Assembly (NCBI GenBank): GCA_033977085.1
Contig: CP138907.1
Coordinates: forward strand, 1 to 44,141
DNA from: Apirhabdus apintestini
Lineage (GTDB): Bacteria > Pseudomonadota > Gammaproteobacteria > Enterobacterales > Enterobacteriaceae
DNA: 44,141 nucleotides
Reading direction: 5' to 3'
Within the stretch, counting starts at the first letter, position 1; every line of letters starts with the position of its first letter. A program made the position numbers and the translations under genes. Positions 17,656 to 25,157 of the stretch are shown here, piece after piece. The notes beneath the pieces are model-generated. The model was not told where the DNA came from. It saw nothing but the letters and a program-made list of their open reading frames with translations, and made no database searches.

Positions 17656-17939
17656 CAGCGTGGCACCGGTAACGGATTGTCAGTACTGAGGCTGTCCGCC
17701 CAGGCCTGTACAGCCTGATGGTCGATAACCTGTCCGGATGTCACATCGTCCAGGGCTTCCAGCGTCAGGCGATTACGCTCCTCCTCCTGGGCAAGCCATG
17801 CAGAAAGCGCCTGTTTGATAATCCAGCCCCGGGAGCGTTCCAGTCTGGCGGCCACCTGGTCGACTTTATCAGCCATAGGTAATGGCACATGCGCGGTAAT
17901 TACTTTTGTTGCCTGTGCGGTATTGTTTTTCATTTGCAT
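17655..17939 (-). CDS. CopG-type antitoxin (ParD-like)
   Basis: 94 residues, intact. The N-terminal ribbon-helix-helix is visible in KVITAHVPLPMADKVDQVAA with the helix LERSRGWIIKQALSAWLAQE. A toxin-binding C-terminal tail follows. It would bind the ParE-like toxin and repress the operon. The TTAATCATA/TAATCATA/TGATTA half-sites at about 17953-17976 just upstream of the start are probable operators. Confidence 0.88.
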   Translation of the reverse strand: MQMKNNTAQATKVITAHVPLPMADKVDQVAARLERSRGWIIKQALSAWLAQEEERNRLTLEALDDVTSGQVIDHQAVQAWADSLSTDNPLPVPR

Positions 17940-17989
17940 ATCCGATTAGCTGTTAATCATATTTAATCATAGTGATTACTTTCAGACGA

Positions 17990-18299
17990 AACAAGGCAAA
18001 TAATGCGCGTCAGCGCATGTAAGGCGGCACTCCGTTGTTACATATGGCACAGAAACAAAACCGCCGAAGCCCGGCGTCAGCCGGTACTGATTGATAGATT
18101 TCACCTTACCCATCCCCAGCCCTGCTAGACCATACCCGTTTTCAGTCATGACAGAGCTTCTGTGCGCGGTCGGAGTGGTCCCGACAAGGGTTTACCCGCA
18201 GTCGGGGCGTATCTCCGCGTTAGCGGGCCGTAAGGGCCGCTTACGAGCGTGTACTGAGGACTTCCAGCCAGAAGACTGGCAGCGATGACAATGTAGTTA
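17990..18299. other. Intergenic region, probably no gene
   Basis: About 310 bases between the antitoxin promoter and the replicon-2 origin. A 65-codon plus-strand frame (18091-18288) exists but has no family resemblance. The segment has GC-rich inverted pieces such as GCGGGCCGTAAGGGCCGC. I treat it as the distal part of the origin region. Confidence 0.4.
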
Positions 18300-18844
18300 C
18301 AACATTCATAATTAAAAGCGATGTTGTTCCCGCCCTTCGGGCGGGGGCGGCCTCGCTTTTCAGTTATGAGGGGTAGGCACGGTGCTGCATTTGTGTGGCG
18401 TTTTTATTCCTGATGTTTTTTTGCTGTGGTTTCTGAATGGTGAGGTTCGGGGCCCGCGCGTTAGCGTGGGAGGTGCTTTTAGATTCTGAGCGGCGCGGCC
18501 CTGGCCGCTGCAAGCGAAGGCCTCTTTGTATTTGTTCACAGTGGTTTCAGAGATAAAGACTTTCCCTGCGGCGAAGCAACGCAGGGGATTAAATGATGGG
18601 GTTAAGACTATATTGCAGGTTTGCTGTTTCAGGTTTGCAGCTTCTTAAAGTTCTTTGTTTGCGGATTTATGTGGATAACTGAAACAACGTGGCCACGTTC
18701 TGATGACTGATGCGTGGTTTTATGAGCAAATATGCCCCTCTGAGGGGATTTAAGGTGATTACTGCGGATTTTGGGCTGAGCGATACCTGCGCCGAAAGCC
18801 CCGGAGGGGCTGGCGATGATTCAGTGCTGAGGGAATGGTGCTGT
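18300..18844 (-). other. oriV: Origin region of the second replicon (oriV plus CIS-like spacer)
   Basis: In IncFII/IncI-type replicons the origin lies downstream of repA, separated from it by the CIS spacer. Here the 545 bp after the repA stop contain a perfect DnaA box (TTATCCACA on the minus strand, 18670-18678), AT-rich blocks and a GC hairpin CCCGCCC TTCG GGCGGG near 18329. No gene is seen. Exact limits of CIS and oriV cannot be set by eye. Confidence 0.7.
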
Positions 18845-19876
18845 CTAGTGCGGTGGCGGGGCAGCCAGCGTCAGTTCAAGCTGACGCAACTCCCTGATGG
18901 CCAGTCGCTTCAGATGGTCATCGGAACAAAAATAGGCTTCATCCGGCGGCAGACGCTTCCTGAGATACTCTGCCATCTCATGAATCTGCTGGTCGGCAGG
19001 CAGTTTCTTCAGGCGTCTGGCGCGCTTACTGGCTGCCGCTTTTGCACGACGGTGTTTCAGTGCATCCTGGCTGCGCTGCAGATACCAGCGTTTTCTGGCC
19101 GCATGTACGGAGATATCTTCATCCTCACGCAGAACACCTTCCCGAATGAGCTGCTGGCGGATTTCACTTTCACGCAGTCGTTTCTGCTGCTGTTCGTGAA
19201 GTTTTACCATGTCGACGCCCAGCATCTGCCAGCCTGCCGGTGTTATCCAGACGTAACGTGGCAGACGCTGGCGGGTTTCACGGTCCCACAGGGTTTCCTC
19301 TGAAACACCCAGCACACCAAAACGTACCTGTTCGGCCAGCAAACGGGAAAGGCGGGAGACCGTCACTTCCAGTTCCGGAATAACCTTCCCCTTGCTGTCT
19401 TTCGGGCTGATTTCTCTGGCCAGACGGGAAACACTCATGCCTACGGTATGTGTGCCCGCATCACTGAAGCTGACCAGAACCGGCCAGATGGCATCGAGGA
19501 GGCGTTGTTTTTCCGGACGGAAAGCATATTTGCGACCGGCATACATTCGTTTCTGCACGTAAAAAGGATGCAGAGACATGTGCATGCGCAGGCTCTGCTC
19601 GCCGGTCACCGGGTCCTTTTTCACCAGACGGTTGTAGGCGTGCCCGAGCTGCCCGCTCAGCGCCTTATAGCGCTCAGGACGATACCAGGACGGATTTTCG
19701 CATTTGGGTTTGGTGGAGTGCTCACCGCGACGACGCTTCGTGCGCTTCCTTTCCGGTTCAACCAGGAAAGTGGTCGCCCTTCCCGCTTCATAGTCTTCCC
19801 AGAAACGGATCTGCTCTTCGGGTGCTAACTGACTCCAGTGTACTGCGTTATATGGAGTATTCTTCAGACCTGCCAC
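18845..19876 (-). CDS. repA: RepA/RepZ initiator of the IncI-complex/IncL-M type
   Basis: Intact; 343 residues from GTG 19876. The frame is open further up to 19921, but that stretch holds the leader peptide and the pseudoknot element. The N-terminus reads VAGLKNTPYNAVHWSQLAPE. Conserved blocks include RRRGEHSTKPKCENPSWYRP, QLGHAYNRLVKKDPVTGEQS and SVSRLAREISPKDSKGK. A very basic helical C-terminus follows. The start overlaps the leader stop, as in ColIb-P9 repY/repZ. Synthesis should be limited by the antisense RNA and require leader translation. Confidence 0.9.
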   Translation of the reverse strand: MAGLKNTPYNAVHWSQLAPEEQIRFWEDYEAGRATTFLVEPERKRTKRRRGEHSTKPKCENPSWYRPERYKALSGQLGHAYNRLVKKDPVTGEQSLRMHMSLHPFYVQKRMYAGRKYAFRPEKQRLLDAIWPVLVSFSDAGTHTVGMSVSRLAREISPKDSKGKVIPELEVTVSRLSRLLAEQVRFGVLGVSEETLWDRETRQRLPRYVWITPAGWQMLGVDMVKLHEQQQKRLRESEIRQQLIREGVLREDEDISVHAARKRWYLQRSQDALKHRRAKAAASKRARRLKKLPADQQIHEMAEYLRKRLPPDEAYFCSDDHLKRLAIRELRQLELTLAAPPPH

Positions 19877-19953
19877 AAGCTGTCGCTTATGGCGGAGCGA
19901 TTGTGCCGTGTATTTATACACTGCACAGGGTTGAATCTCTGGTACGGTTTCAT
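19864..19953 (-). CDS. 29-codon leader peptide (RepY-like)
   Basis: Starts MKPYQRFNPVQ and ends SDSLWQV at TGA 19864-19866. Its length of 29 codons equals the RepY leader of ColIb-P9 as I remember it. Its stop lies just inside the repA start region. In this replicon class, ribosomes translating the leader open a stem and let the pseudoknot form, which activates repA. It is short and missed by length-filtered gene finders. Confidence 0.82.
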   Translation of the reverse strand: MKPYQRFNPVQCINTRHNRSAISDSLWQV

Positions 19954-20029
19954 TATACTTTACCCGTATTCTGTGAGGCCCCCACTATCTTTCGTCGTTC
20001 CGCCAAGTTCGTAAGAAAGATAGTGGGGG
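19888..20029 (-). promoter_or_regulatory. RNA pseudoknot controlling repA translation
   Basis: In the repA messenger, the antisense-target hairpin (arms 19979-19993 and 20015-20029) displays the loop motif UUGGCGG near 20000-20006. A complementary CCGCCA lies at about 19889-19896, just upstream of the repA start. UUGGCG in the loop is the conserved motif of IncI/IncB control RNAs. Loop-to-leader pairing forms the activating pseudoknot, and antisense RNA blocks it. Confidence 0.78.
19931..19959 (+). promoter_or_regulatory. Promoter of the antisense copy-control RNA
   Basis: TTGAAT (19931-19936), a 17-bp spacer, then TATACT (19954-19959): a strong sigma-70 promoter reading plus, opposite to the repA messenger. 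Transcription should start near 19966. Confidence 0.85.
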
Positions 20030-20033
20030 TTTT
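19966..20033 (+). ncRNA. Antisense RNA I (Inc RNA) of the second replicon
   Basis: About 68 nt. It contains a perfect 15-bp stem (CCCCCACTATCTTTC pairing with GAAAGATAGTGGGGG, 19979-19993 and 20015-20029) with a 21-nt loop, then TTTTCCTTTT as an intrinsic terminator. It is the exact complement of the repA leader hairpin. It sets copy number and incompatibility by blocking leader translation and the pseudoknot. Confidence 0.88.
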
Positions 20034-20571
20034 CCTTTTATGGCTTCCGGAGCATCTTCAGTCTTCTGACTTACTGCCCGTACATGCCATCTCTCCTGAA
20101 TGCCTTATGGTGCATTCTACCGTCCGGCTTTCGCCGCTTTGCTCCACAGAGTGCCACCCTCTGCACAGCTAATAACAGCCGAAATATACCCGCTTTACGT
20201 TAATTTGAAAAGCATTACAACGATCTCTTCTCTTCCAGTGCCTCCTCACCGATACCTCTAATGAGTTAATCTTGACCTGCATCAAAAAATAAAATCTATT
20301 TTTAAAAGCAGATTTTTCTGCTTTAGATCCTTCTTTTGGATTAAAAGATCGACTTTTGTTCTACTCACGATCATTTATCTTACAACCGATCCACCTAACA
20401 GAATAATATTCTGTTTTAAGACAATTAAACGATCTAAAAAACCTTTAAAAAATCATTTTGTAGATCATTCGATCGTAAATAGAATGATTCTTAGATAATA
20501 AAACCATTTGTTACACAGCCCGCCAATTCTGTAACAACAGCCTCTACAAGAGCATATTTGTTCATATGTTC
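20034..20571. other. Upstream leader/promoter region of replicon 2, AT-rich, no gene
   Basis: About 540 bases. The right two-thirds is very AT-rich with repeated GATCTAAAA, GATCGA and AATAGAATGATT motifs (20330-20500) and an inverted TTTAAAAGCAGATTTTTCTGCTTTA stem near 20300. It should contain the promoter of the minus-strand repA messenger. I see no coding frame. Confidence 0.5.
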
Positions 20572-20688
20572 GTCAGAACTGCGGATTGTCTGGACGAGGG
20601 TCAGACACCGTTTCGTGCATATGGACCAGCATGTTCGAACGCCACAAAGCAGAAGCATCATGCCTGGATCGCTTCGGCGCGGAGCGTT
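20572..20688 (+). repeat. Diverged leader repeat, copy 1 (upstream of the LuxR-type gene)
   Basis: Starts GTCAGAACTGC and ends GCGCGGAGCGTT. It aligns along its whole length with 21636-21751, sharing GCATATGGA/ACATATGAT, ATGTTCG/ATATTCG and GGATCG..GCGCGGAGCGTT. The two copies lead into separate regulatory genes of the transfer region. This copy lies 340 bp upstream of the LuxR-type gene. Confidence 0.7.
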
Positions 20689-20759
20689 AAGTTTTGACGC
20701 TTTTTTGTATGTTTTTTAAGCGGTTAGTTGACTCGGTACGTTATACTAAGTACCCTTTA

Positions 20760-21028
20760 CTGGTCACAGGCAAAACTGTGATCGGGCGTAGGAACCCGCG
20801 TAGTCATCGTCGGCGCAGAAGTTAATTTCTTCATTTGGCGTCGTTTTTTGCCATACCATAAAGACAGGAACTTGTATTTCTTGTCGTCATCTATGGTAGC
20901 TCAGGCGGGGCAGGCATTAGCCTGGCCGGTTTCCGATGACGCCGGTATTCCTACCCCCGTCTGGGCTATCACCAATGAGCGTAGGAACTCGGTGATAGCG
21001 TTTTTAGTTGTCATCGGAGACCTTTGCT
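20760..21028. other. Leader with repeated CGTAGGAAC blocks upstream of the LuxR-type gene
   Basis: GGGCGTAGGAACCCGCG (about 20783) and GAGCGTAGGAACTCGGTG (about 20978) are similar elements. CCTACCCCCGTCTGGGC and ATCACCAATGAG...CTCGGTGAT form stem-like pairs. TTGACTCGGTACGTTATACT at 20728-20747 contains a plausible -10. A short plus-strand frame (20848-21111) has no family resemblance. Confidence 0.45.
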
Positions 21029-21316
21029 ATGTCACCTCAAATGATACAGAAACTCCCGGCCATCACTCTGTTGGAAGGCATGTTTCCCGAGCTATCAACA
21101 AACCAGCTTAAAGTCTGCGTTTTTTACGCAATGGGTGTTCCTTACGATGCCATTGCTCAGAACTGTCGGCTTTCTCCCGAAACGGTACGAACCTACCTGA
21201 AGCGAAGCCTGAAGAATTTAAATCTGGAAGGATATGATGCACTTCGCTCTGCCGTGCTGATGCGAACGTTCGTTTTCATGATTAGCAATACAGCTAAAGA
21301 AAACGAAAAAATGTGA
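21029..21316 (+). CDS. LuxR-type HTH regulator (TraA-like of IncI transfer regions)
   Basis: 95 residues from ATG 21029, preceded by CGGAGACC. Residues about 22-80 match a LuxR/GerE helix-turn-helix: ELSTNQLKVCVFYAMGVPYD, then AIAQNCRLSPETVRTYLKRS and LNLEGYDALRSAVL. It has no sensor domain. It lies at the head of the region carrying traB-like and pil genes, where IncI plasmids encode positive regulators of transfer. The traA name is by position only. Confidence 0.78.
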   Translation: MSPQMIQKLPAITLLEGMFPELSTNQLKVCVFYAMGVPYDAIAQNCRLSPETVRTYLKRSLKNLNLEGYDALRSAVLMRTFVFMISNTAKENEKM

Positions 21317-21320
21317 ACAG

Positions 21321-21342
21321 GTGTCCCCATTAAAGGGGACAC
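21321..21342 (+). terminator. Stem-loop after the LuxR-type gene
   Basis: GTGTCCCC ATTAAA GGGGACAC, a perfect 8-bp stem followed by TTTC. It lies between the HTH gene stop and the next small gene start five bases later. It may act as a weak terminator or translational control element. Confidence 0.6.
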
Positions 21343-21346
21343 TTTC

Positions 21347-21509
21347 ATGGAAATTGCATTTTGCACTTTACAGGCGATCCCAAATTGATAAACATAAACA
21401 CCAAGCACAAGTTACTTTAATAAAGCAAATCACTTCAGACGGTGTCCCAGTTATTTGTATCTGGCTCATGCCCGATATATGGCGACCTTACTCTGAACTG
21501 ACGTGCTGA
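21347..21509 (+). pseudogene. Small hypothetical protein (53 aa after repair)
   Basis: Starts MEIAFCTLQAI. After removing one C near 21381 it reads QIDKHKHQAQVTLIKQITSD to WRPYSELTC. Directly downstream of the stem-loop. Unknown function. Confidence 0.5.
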
Positions 21510-21635
21510 TGTTTTATTTCGCGTATCACAATACTGTGCCACTGTATTGCTGATATTAGTGCTTAGCCGTTCTTTATCTGTGAGTTCGCCAAATCACCGA
21601 TACAGAACGTACTAGAGTCTGCTGGTTATATGCCT

Positions 21636-21751
21636 GTCAGAACTGCAGTTTATCCAGATATGGGCTGGACACTGCTTCAGACATATGATTTAGCATATTC
21701 GCTCTGACATCGCAAAATCGTCCATCATGGATCGGTTTTGCGCGGAGCGTT
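21636..21751 (+). repeat. Diverged leader repeat, copy 2 (upstream of traB)
   Basis: Partner of 20572-20688. It ends GCGCGGAGCGTT immediately before the GTG start of the traB-like gene, so its end supplies the GGAG ribosome site. The duplicated leader could carry a shared regulator site or attenuator. Confidence 0.7.
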
Positions 21752-21758
21752 GAACTTC

Positions 21759-22292
21759 GTGAATATAGAACACCTGAATAACCGGAACTGGTATCTTGCG
21801 CAATATAATACAGCCGGCAAAAACAGAGAATCTTTATTCTCATGGCTGAATGAGCAAAACGTCGTACCATGGACTCCATTAATAACAAGAAAGATAAGAC
21901 GGGCAGACTCCAGGTGCTGTTACCGTGAAAGAATATTCGCTATTTTTCCAGGGTACTTTTTTATTCTGGCTAATTTTGACATTCAACCAGTATCGGCATT
22001 ACGTCGCCATAGCGCCTTCATTGATTTCGTGAAGTTTGGCGGTGAAATAAAACCCGTCAATAAAGATATTGTTGATGGATTAATGAAGATTTACCCGGAC
22101 CCTGTGCTAAATCCGGGAGCCAGGGAAGAGCTGAATGCAGCTTCCAGCATATGGCTGACAAAAGCACAATATCAGTATCTCCTCAGAATGGAAAATACTC
22201 TCCAGCCTGAGTCGAGGATATCCCTGCTCCTGGAACTGGTATCAAATGCCGAACATCACGGCTTTATGGAGCGCCTTGTAAACATCCCATAG
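21759..22292 (+). CDS. traB: NusG/RfaH-like transcription factor (TraB of IncI transfer region)
   Basis: From GTG 21759 (GGAG 11 bases upstream) it encodes 177 residues. The N-terminal half is a NusG domain: NNRNWYLAQYNTAGKNRESL, then EQNVVPWTPLITRKIRR and IFPGYFFILANFDIQ. R64 TraB is described as NusG-like and needed for transfer-gene expression. Such factors keep polymerase from terminating in long operons. The strong terminator right after the gene may insulate it from pil transcription. Confidence 0.85.
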   Translation: MNIEHLNNRNWYLAQYNTAGKNRESLFSWLNEQNVVPWTPLITRKIRRADSRCCYRERIFAIFPGYFFILANFDIQPVSALRRHSAFIDFVKFGGEIKPVNKDIVDGLMKIYPDPVLNPGAREELNAASSIWLTKAQYQYLLRMENTLQPESRISLLLELVSNAEHHGFMERLVNIP

Positions 22293-22301
22293 CCAGTATT
22301 T

Positions 22302-22325
22302 CCCGGCCTTCGGGCCGGGCTTTTT
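22302..22325 (+). terminator. Rho-independent terminator after traB
   Basis: CCCGGCC TTCG GGCCGGG then CTTTTT: a perfect 7-bp GC stem with a stable tetraloop and a U tract, starting nine bases after the stop. Confidence 0.92.
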
Positions 22326-22415
22326 CAATTCAAGAGAATATTCTGGAGTGAAGCCTGCACGAATCCATCCCCACCATGGACTCCCCTGTCTTTTGATGGA
22401 ACCGTGTATTTCTTA

Positions 22416-22547
22416 ATGGCGAAAGAAATAAAAGGCTTCACCCCAGAGTATTTATTCGTTTTTTCAAAGGCCGGCCCGTGCCATCACGTGTGGCGGAGAG
22501 AACGGACACCGGTCTTCTTTTCATCTCACAGTAGGACATTCGCATGA
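22416..22547 (+). CDS. Possible small protein overlapping traC
   Basis: A 43-codon frame, MAKEIKGFTPEYLFVFSKAG to SSHSRTFA, whose stop overlaps the next ATG (ATGA). The same frame reads protein-like further upstream (PSPPWTPLSFDGTVYF) but without a start codon, so the true gene may be longer with another indel. No family recognised. Confidence 0.4.
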   Translation: MAKEIKGFTPEYLFVFSKAGPCHHVWRRERTPVFFSSHSRTFA

Positions 22548-22953
22548 CCACGACAGAACATCCCGTGCGCCAGTTGCTCTGGTGTGCACTGAATGCCCTG
22601 AAAACGGCACAGGAAAACCACAATATAACCAGTGAAACCGGATTACGGCATTACCTGCTTGAATGGCTTTCTGGTGCCAGCAGACATCCTGAGTTCCGTA
22701 GTCTCCCTGGCGAAATCATGGCGTTAAAAGCATTGACCGAAAAAGATCGCAATATTCCCATCATCGGAACGCTGAATACGCTCTTTCTCAGGCTCTGCCA
22801 CTGTCGGGGAATGTCCGTTGTTTCGTTTTCGGGCTGCGCTGGGTAAATTACAGAAAGCAGGCTGGCGCACTTATGTCTGCCCATGGCCTGAGAGGGTGTT
22901 CAATGAATCCATTGAACGGGCCTGTTCCGGGAAACGCCATCTGCTACAACTAA
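22544..22953 (+). pseudogene. TraC-like protein of the IncI transfer region (136 aa after repair)
   Basis: Starts MTTTEHPVRQLLWCALNALK. One T seems missing near 22790. The frame then reads ALPLSGNVRCFVFGLRWVNY to NGPVPGNAICYN and stops at 22953, for 137 codons. It is soluble and helical. Its place between traB and pilI matches traC of R64-like plasmids, but I cannot confirm the identity from sequence alone. Confidence 0.6.
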
Positions 22954-22988
22954 GTCGCACCGAAGAGTGTTTTCTACCGACAGGCGAT

Positions 22989-23229
22989 ATGAGGGCACCA
23001 GTTACGTTGCAGCTCGATCACTCCACTACACCGCAAAACTATGCAGCTTCTGGAAACGGCAGAGTTAATATTCTCCGACGAAGGATTTCAGGTGGTGAGA
23101 GGATACGAACATCAATTCGGGATCGAACGCAGAGAAACCCTCTTTCACACCCTATTTATCGGGCTGCCCAGCTTGCCAGAAGATGTCTGGGGTGCAACAC
23201 AGGAACAGACGACTATCACATTACACTGA
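22989..23229 (+). pseudogene. Small transfer-region protein (79 aa after repair)
   Basis: Starts MRAPVTLQL, meets an extra base in AGCTCGA at 23011-23017, then reads ITPLHRKTMQLLETAELIFS to QEQTTITLH. An unrepaired ORF starts at ATG 23041. Position between traC and pilI would fit traD of R64-like plasmids. Function unknown. Confidence 0.6.
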
Positions 23230-23400
23230 GGATGTGTAATCCCCGGCATACCCCGTTTCCAGTCTTCGCAGCCTGTACCGCCCTTCCTGCCGTTTCCGAC
23301 ATTCTTTCTGTCACTACTCGCTTGTGCCGTTTTTTCGCAACCGGTACGTGCAGTTATGACGGTACAGCTGCTTCTTTTCCCGTTCCGGAAGGAGTCTTTG
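23230..23400. other. Gap upstream of pilI
   Basis: No gene with a clear start. One plus frame reads FLPFPTFFLSLLACAVFSQP, like a signal peptide, but lacks a start codon, so a damaged or mis-sequenced small exported protein is possible. Confidence 0.35.
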
Positions 23401-23655
23401 ATGCCACAGCAACATCCCGGACGACTGCAAATACTGGTCGTCGACGCACACTGCAAACGCAGGCTGTTTTCAACGAAAACACCGACAGACCCCGATGAGC
23501 TTGCCCGACGTTTCTGCACGCCGGATAACTGTCTCGTGGTGGTACTACGCGACAACCGATTTCTGTTCCGACTGGAACGTGCTCCCGGCAGCCACTGCCG
23601 CTGGCACAAGGGCAGCGGCTCCCGCCATCAGCATCTACAGGACTGGCTATCATGA
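23401..23655 (+). CDS. pilI: PilI-like first gene of the thin-pilus operon
   Basis: 84 residues from ATG 23401, chosen because GGAAGGAG lies 6 bases upstream; the same frame also opens at 23356. The sequence starts MPQQHPGRLQILVVDAHCKR and is basic and soluble. The stop overlaps the next ATG (ATGA). It is the first gene of the type IVb thin-pilus cluster used by IncI plasmids for liquid mating. Function of PilI itself is not known to me. Confidence 0.7.
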   Translation: MPQQHPGRLQILVVDAHCKRRLFSTKTPTDPDELARRFCTPDNCLVVVLRDNRFLFRLERAPGSHCRWHKGSGSRHQHLQDWLS

Positions 23656-23912
23656 ACGCAACTGAAGCAAAATGTTTATTCTTTTCCTGTGCCGGAGTGC
23701 TCATCCTTCTGGCGTACTGCATCCAGTTATTAGACGATGCTCGCTGGAAACAATACAGACAAGAACACCAGTGCACCGTGACGGACTCCCGTGAATCTGA
23801 ACCCGGTTTAATATTCACCCGTCCTGCCCAGGAGACCTGGACATGCAACGATGGCTCTGTCCACTGGAAAAAACTCGACCCTAACCGTGACGGACTTCTG
23901 TACGGAGAATAA
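23652..23912 (+). CDS. Small membrane-anchored pil-operon protein
   Basis: 86 residues with one N-terminal membrane segment (CLFFSCAGVLILLAYCIQLL) and a periplasmic part with two cysteines. It is coupled to pilI by ATGA and lies three bases before the next gene. It is in the place of pilJ, but I cannot prove the match. Confidence 0.65.
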   Translation: MNATEAKCLFFSCAGVLILLAYCIQLLDDARWKQYRQEHQCTVTDSRESEPGLIFTRPAQETWTCNDGSVHWKKLDPNRDGLLYGE

Positions 23913-23915
23913 TCA

Positions 23916-24182
23916 ATGACCAAATTAATTTGGACTGTTTATTATGTTGTCCTACTCACAATTTTCTGTGTGGGGATATTTACTGCAATACATTATCTGA
24001 TTTCAAGAGAAACAACAGATGACGAATCTGACATTAATACCCTGTACCTTGATTCATTTAAAAGTAAAAACAACTGCAAATCATTTGAAACTAACACCAA
24101 TTTACTGGATAAAAATGGTAACCCTGTGGAAATAATGGTGTGTGATGATCAGGAACTGCATTTTTTTGTTCCAAAGAATTAA
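23916..24182 (+). CDS. Small membrane-anchored pil-operon protein
   Basis: 88 residues. The N-terminal membrane helix is WTVYYVVLLTIFCVGIFTAI. The periplasmic domain holds two cysteines (NNCKSF and MVCDDQ) that could pair. Its design resembles the preceding protein (helix plus a short Cys-containing domain), so the two may be distant paralogues. Low GC. Confidence 0.65.
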   Translation: MTKLIWTVYYVVLLTIFCVGIFTAIHYLISRETTDDESDINTLYLDSFKSKNNCKSFETNTNLLDKNGNPVEIMVCDDQELHFFVPKN

Positions 24183-24231
24183 ACAGTTAACCCTCCTTAC
24201 TCTGTTATTTTAGTCGCCTGCCTCAGCCAAC

Positions 24232-24825
24232 ATGAAAAATAATAACGCACCATTATATCTCTGGTTGCTTTGGTGTACGCTTTGTCTGTACATCACTACC
24301 CCATGGCAATACTTACGTTATCCATTCACTGACAACATATCATTGCCTTATATGTTATATTTCTTTGTGGTGGTTGTGATTTGCATTTTCCCACTACTTT
24401 TCAGATGTGTACTTCTTATTGTAAGGTCTGCATCTAAATACGACTTCACATTCTTTGTGAAGAAGAAAAAGGGCAGCAATAAATCAACTATACATCTTAG
24501 CCCCTATGCTGACACACATTGCCCGGAGTCAATGAGGAAACACTGGGATGTGTTGCTTTCTCTGATATCAAAAGCAATTAATAATGATGAAATCATTGTC
24601 ATGCATTCACATCTCTTTACTCCAGCAAGAATAAATAAACTTATAAAGAGACTGGAATCTTATGATTTGAGTTTTTCAGTTATTACATACCCACGGAAAA
24701 CAAGTCTGTACGAAAAATTATCAATTCCTTTTATATATCTCTTGTTTCAGTGGTCTTTCCCGCATTTGCATTCGGACGGAATGACAGTCGTCATTCGTCC
24801 TCTCCAGACCCACCACACCAATTAA
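24232..24825 (+). CDS. Membrane protein of the pil operon (PilK position)
   Basis: 197 residues. Two membrane segments near the N-terminus (LYLWLLWCTLCLYITTPW and YMLYFFVVVVICIFPLLF) precede a cytoplasmic domain of about 120 residues. It is low in GC and lies 49 bp after the previous gene. It sits where pilK is expected. No motif was found that fixes a function. Confidence 0.6.
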   Translation: MKNNNAPLYLWLLWCTLCLYITTPWQYLRYPFTDNISLPYMLYFFVVVVICIFPLLFRCVLLIVRSASKYDFTFFVKKKKGSNKSTIHLSPYADTHCPESMRKHWDVLLSLISKAINNDEIIVMHSHLFTPARINKLIKRLESYDLSFSVITYPRKTSLYEKLSIPFIYLLFQWSFPHLHSDGMTVVIRPLQTHHTN

Positions 24826-24965
24826 AAAATACATTTAGATATAAAAAGAATGCTCATAAGCAGGATTTTTATTTTCACAAAAAATCCCAAAACACTGGCT
24901 TAATTGGCTATCCACAACCTCACCTTTAAAATAACATGCAACATTAAAATTCAAAAGATAGAATA

Positions 24966-25157
24966 ATGAAAATACTAATCAACAATATTAAAGACCCAAG
25001 CAGACTTCTGAATGCGACTAAAACGGGACATTCAGGAGTAATTCTCTCAATACCGGTATACATTACCCATCCAATTGCACATAAAATAATGAACCCTTAC
25101 TTAAAGTCCGCATTAACTAACAAACACGTATATACGAACACGGAGTCTCCGTTATGA
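24966..25157 (+). CDS. Small hypothetical protein coupled to pilL
   Basis: 63 residues starting MKILINNIKDPSRLLNATKT. Its stop overlaps the pilL start (ATGA). The upstream 140-bp gap is AT-rich and shows no other gene. Function unknown. Confidence 0.55.
   Translation: MKILINNIKDPSRLLNATKTGHSGVILSIPVYITHPIAHKIMNPYLKSALTNKHVYTNTESPL

Noticed and set aside
18710..19303. 197-codon plus-strand ORF opposite the second repA
   Set aside because: A shadow of the highly conserved repA frame. No ribosome site or family match.
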